From assembly GCA_030812955.1 (NCBI GenBank), contig JAUSTR010000001.1, forward strand, positions 682,001 to 746,000: 64,000 bases of DNA. Reading direction: 5' to 3'. The stretch comes from Bacillus alveayuensis. GTDB taxonomy: Bacteria; Bacillota; Bacilli; Bacillales; Aeribacillaceae. Shown piece after piece: positions 63,241 through 64,000 of the stretch; position 1 is the first letter of the stretch; the number at the start of each line of letters is the position of its first letter. The position numbers and the translations under genes were made by a program. The notes below the pieces were generated by a model. The model made no database searches and was not told where the DNA came from. It saw nothing but the letters and a program-made list of their open reading frames with translations.

Positions 63241-64000
63241 ATGAAAAATAAACATATTTTACTATGTGTAACGGGTGGTATTGCAGTATATAAAGCAGCC
63301 GCATTAACGAGCAAATTAGTCCAAAAAGGAGCAAATGTTAAAGTCATCATGACGGAATCGGCATCTAAATTCGTATCCCCGTTAACATTTCAAGCCTTGT
63401 CACGAAACGAAGTTTTTATGGATACATTTGATGAAAAAAACCCAAAAGTCATTGCACATATTGATTTAGCAGATTGGGCAGATTTAGTCATTGTCGCCCC
63501 TGCAACAGCGAATATCATTGGAAAAATAGCAAACGGTATTGCTGATGATATGGTTACAACTACACTATTAGCAACATCTGCCCCTGTTTGGATTGCACCT
63601 GCCATGAATGTACATATGTATGAGCATCCGGCTGTAAAACGCAATATGGAAACTTTAGCAAGGGATGGATATCAATTGATTGAGCCATCAGAAGGTTTTT
63701 TAGCATGTGGATATGTGGGAAAAGGCCGTTTAGAGGAACCGGAAAATATTGTTACTCTCATTGAGCATTATTTCGCACACCCATTACAGCCGTCACCTCT
63801 TAAAGATAAAACGATTATGGTTACAGCAGGCCCTACGAGAGAGAAAATCGATCCTGTCCGTTTTCTTACGAATCATTCTACCGGAAAGATGGGCTATGCC
63901 ATTGCAAAAGAAGCGGCCCACTTAGGAGCAAACGTCATTTTAATATCAGGGCCGACTTCGCTTACGCCACCTAATCATGTCACCTTTATTTCGGTTGAAA
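63241..64000 (+). CDS. coaBC: Bifunctional CoaBC (phosphopantothenoylcysteine decarboxylase/synthase), 3' end cut by the window
   Basis: About 253 codons are visible. The flavoprotein CoaC half shows ILLCVTGGIAVYKAAAL, a catalytic histidine in HIDLADWADLVIVAPATAN, PAMNVHMYEHPAVKRN and the cysteine in GFLACGYVGKGRL. The CoaB half begins with KTIMVTAGPTREKIDPVRFLTNHSTGKMGYAIAKEA. The enzyme makes 4'-phosphopantetheine precursors in coenzyme A synthesis. ATG 63241 follows taggggg with 7-base spacing; an ATG at 63235 is too close. Confidence 0.95.
   Translation, partial: MKNKHILLCVTGGIAVYKAAALTSKLVQKGANVKVIMTESASKFVSPLTFQALSRNEVFMDTFDEKNPKVIAHIDLADWADLVIVAPATANIIGKIANGIADDMVTTTLLATSAPVWIAPAMNVHMYEHPAVKRNMETLARDGYQLIEPSEGFLACGYVGKGRLEEPENIVTLIEHYFAHPLQPSPLKDKTIMVTAGPTREKIDPVRFLTNHSTGKMGYAIAKEAAHLGANVILISGPTSLTPPNHVTFISVE

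Overview
The window is a continuous piece of an AT-rich Bacillaceae (endospore-forming Bacillota) chromosome. Gene order follows the Bacillus subtilis region from rsfA (ylbO) to coaBC (yloI) almost gene for gene, and most predicted proteins match the usual Bacillus lengths and motifs. Sporulation genes (rsfA, spoVD, spoVE, spoIIGA, sigE, sigG), bacillithiol synthesis (bshC) and a DNPR-motif MurE (meso-diaminopimelate wall) all support this. Genus and species cannot be fixed by eye.

Layout. 1-5000: end of an enoyl-CoA hydratase family gene, rsfA, a convergent GNAT acetyltransferase, a PanE-type reductase and bshC. 5000-24140: the division and cell wall (dcw) cluster mraZ-rsmH-ftsL-pbpB-spoVD-murE-mraY-murD-spoVE-murG-murB-divIB-ylxW-ylxX-sbp-ftsA-ftsZ. 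24140-27050: the sporulation sigma cassette spoIIGA-sigE-sigG, with a recognisable Spo0A-type promoter. 27060-31150: the ylmC-ylmD-ylmE-sepF-ylmG-ylmH-divIVA group. 31150-36630: T-box-controlled ileS, then ylyA, lspA and ylyB. 36620-48430: the pyrimidine operon pyrR-pyrP-pyrB-pyrC-pyrAA-pyrAB-pyrK-pyrD-pyrF-pyrE with three PyrR attenuators. 48500-55940: a sulfate assimilation and siroheme operon (a YezD-like small gene, cysH, cysP, sat, cysC, a siroheme sulfite reductase, a DUF3906 gene, cobA, sirB). 55940-64000: rqcH (minus strand), the Ca2+ pump yloB, yloC, remA, gmk, rpoZ and the start of coaBC.

How the parts work together. The dcw genes make lipid II and the divisome; two members (spoVD, spoVE) are spore-cortex paralogues inside the vegetative cluster. 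SpoIIGA activates pro-SigE in the mother cell and SigG takes over in the forespore. SepF and DivIVA add to septum assembly and placement. The pyr genes make UMP under feedback from uridine nucleotides through PyrR. The cys block takes up sulfate and reduces it to sulfide, and the downstream genes make the siroheme that the sulfite reductase needs.

The genes are core and ordinary; the unexplained structure lies between them. A roughly 200-bp imperfectly palindromic repeat occurs twice in opposite orientation (34883-35083 and 57687-57880), with inverted ends and internal hairpins that keep pairing despite substitutions. A different element of about 210 bp lies right after ileS (34269-34478), bounded by near-identical 20-bp palindromes and containing nested stems and a GAGA tetraloop hairpin. 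These are the best candidates for undescribed elements. I saw no CRISPR array, rRNA, tRNA, transposase or prophage gene.
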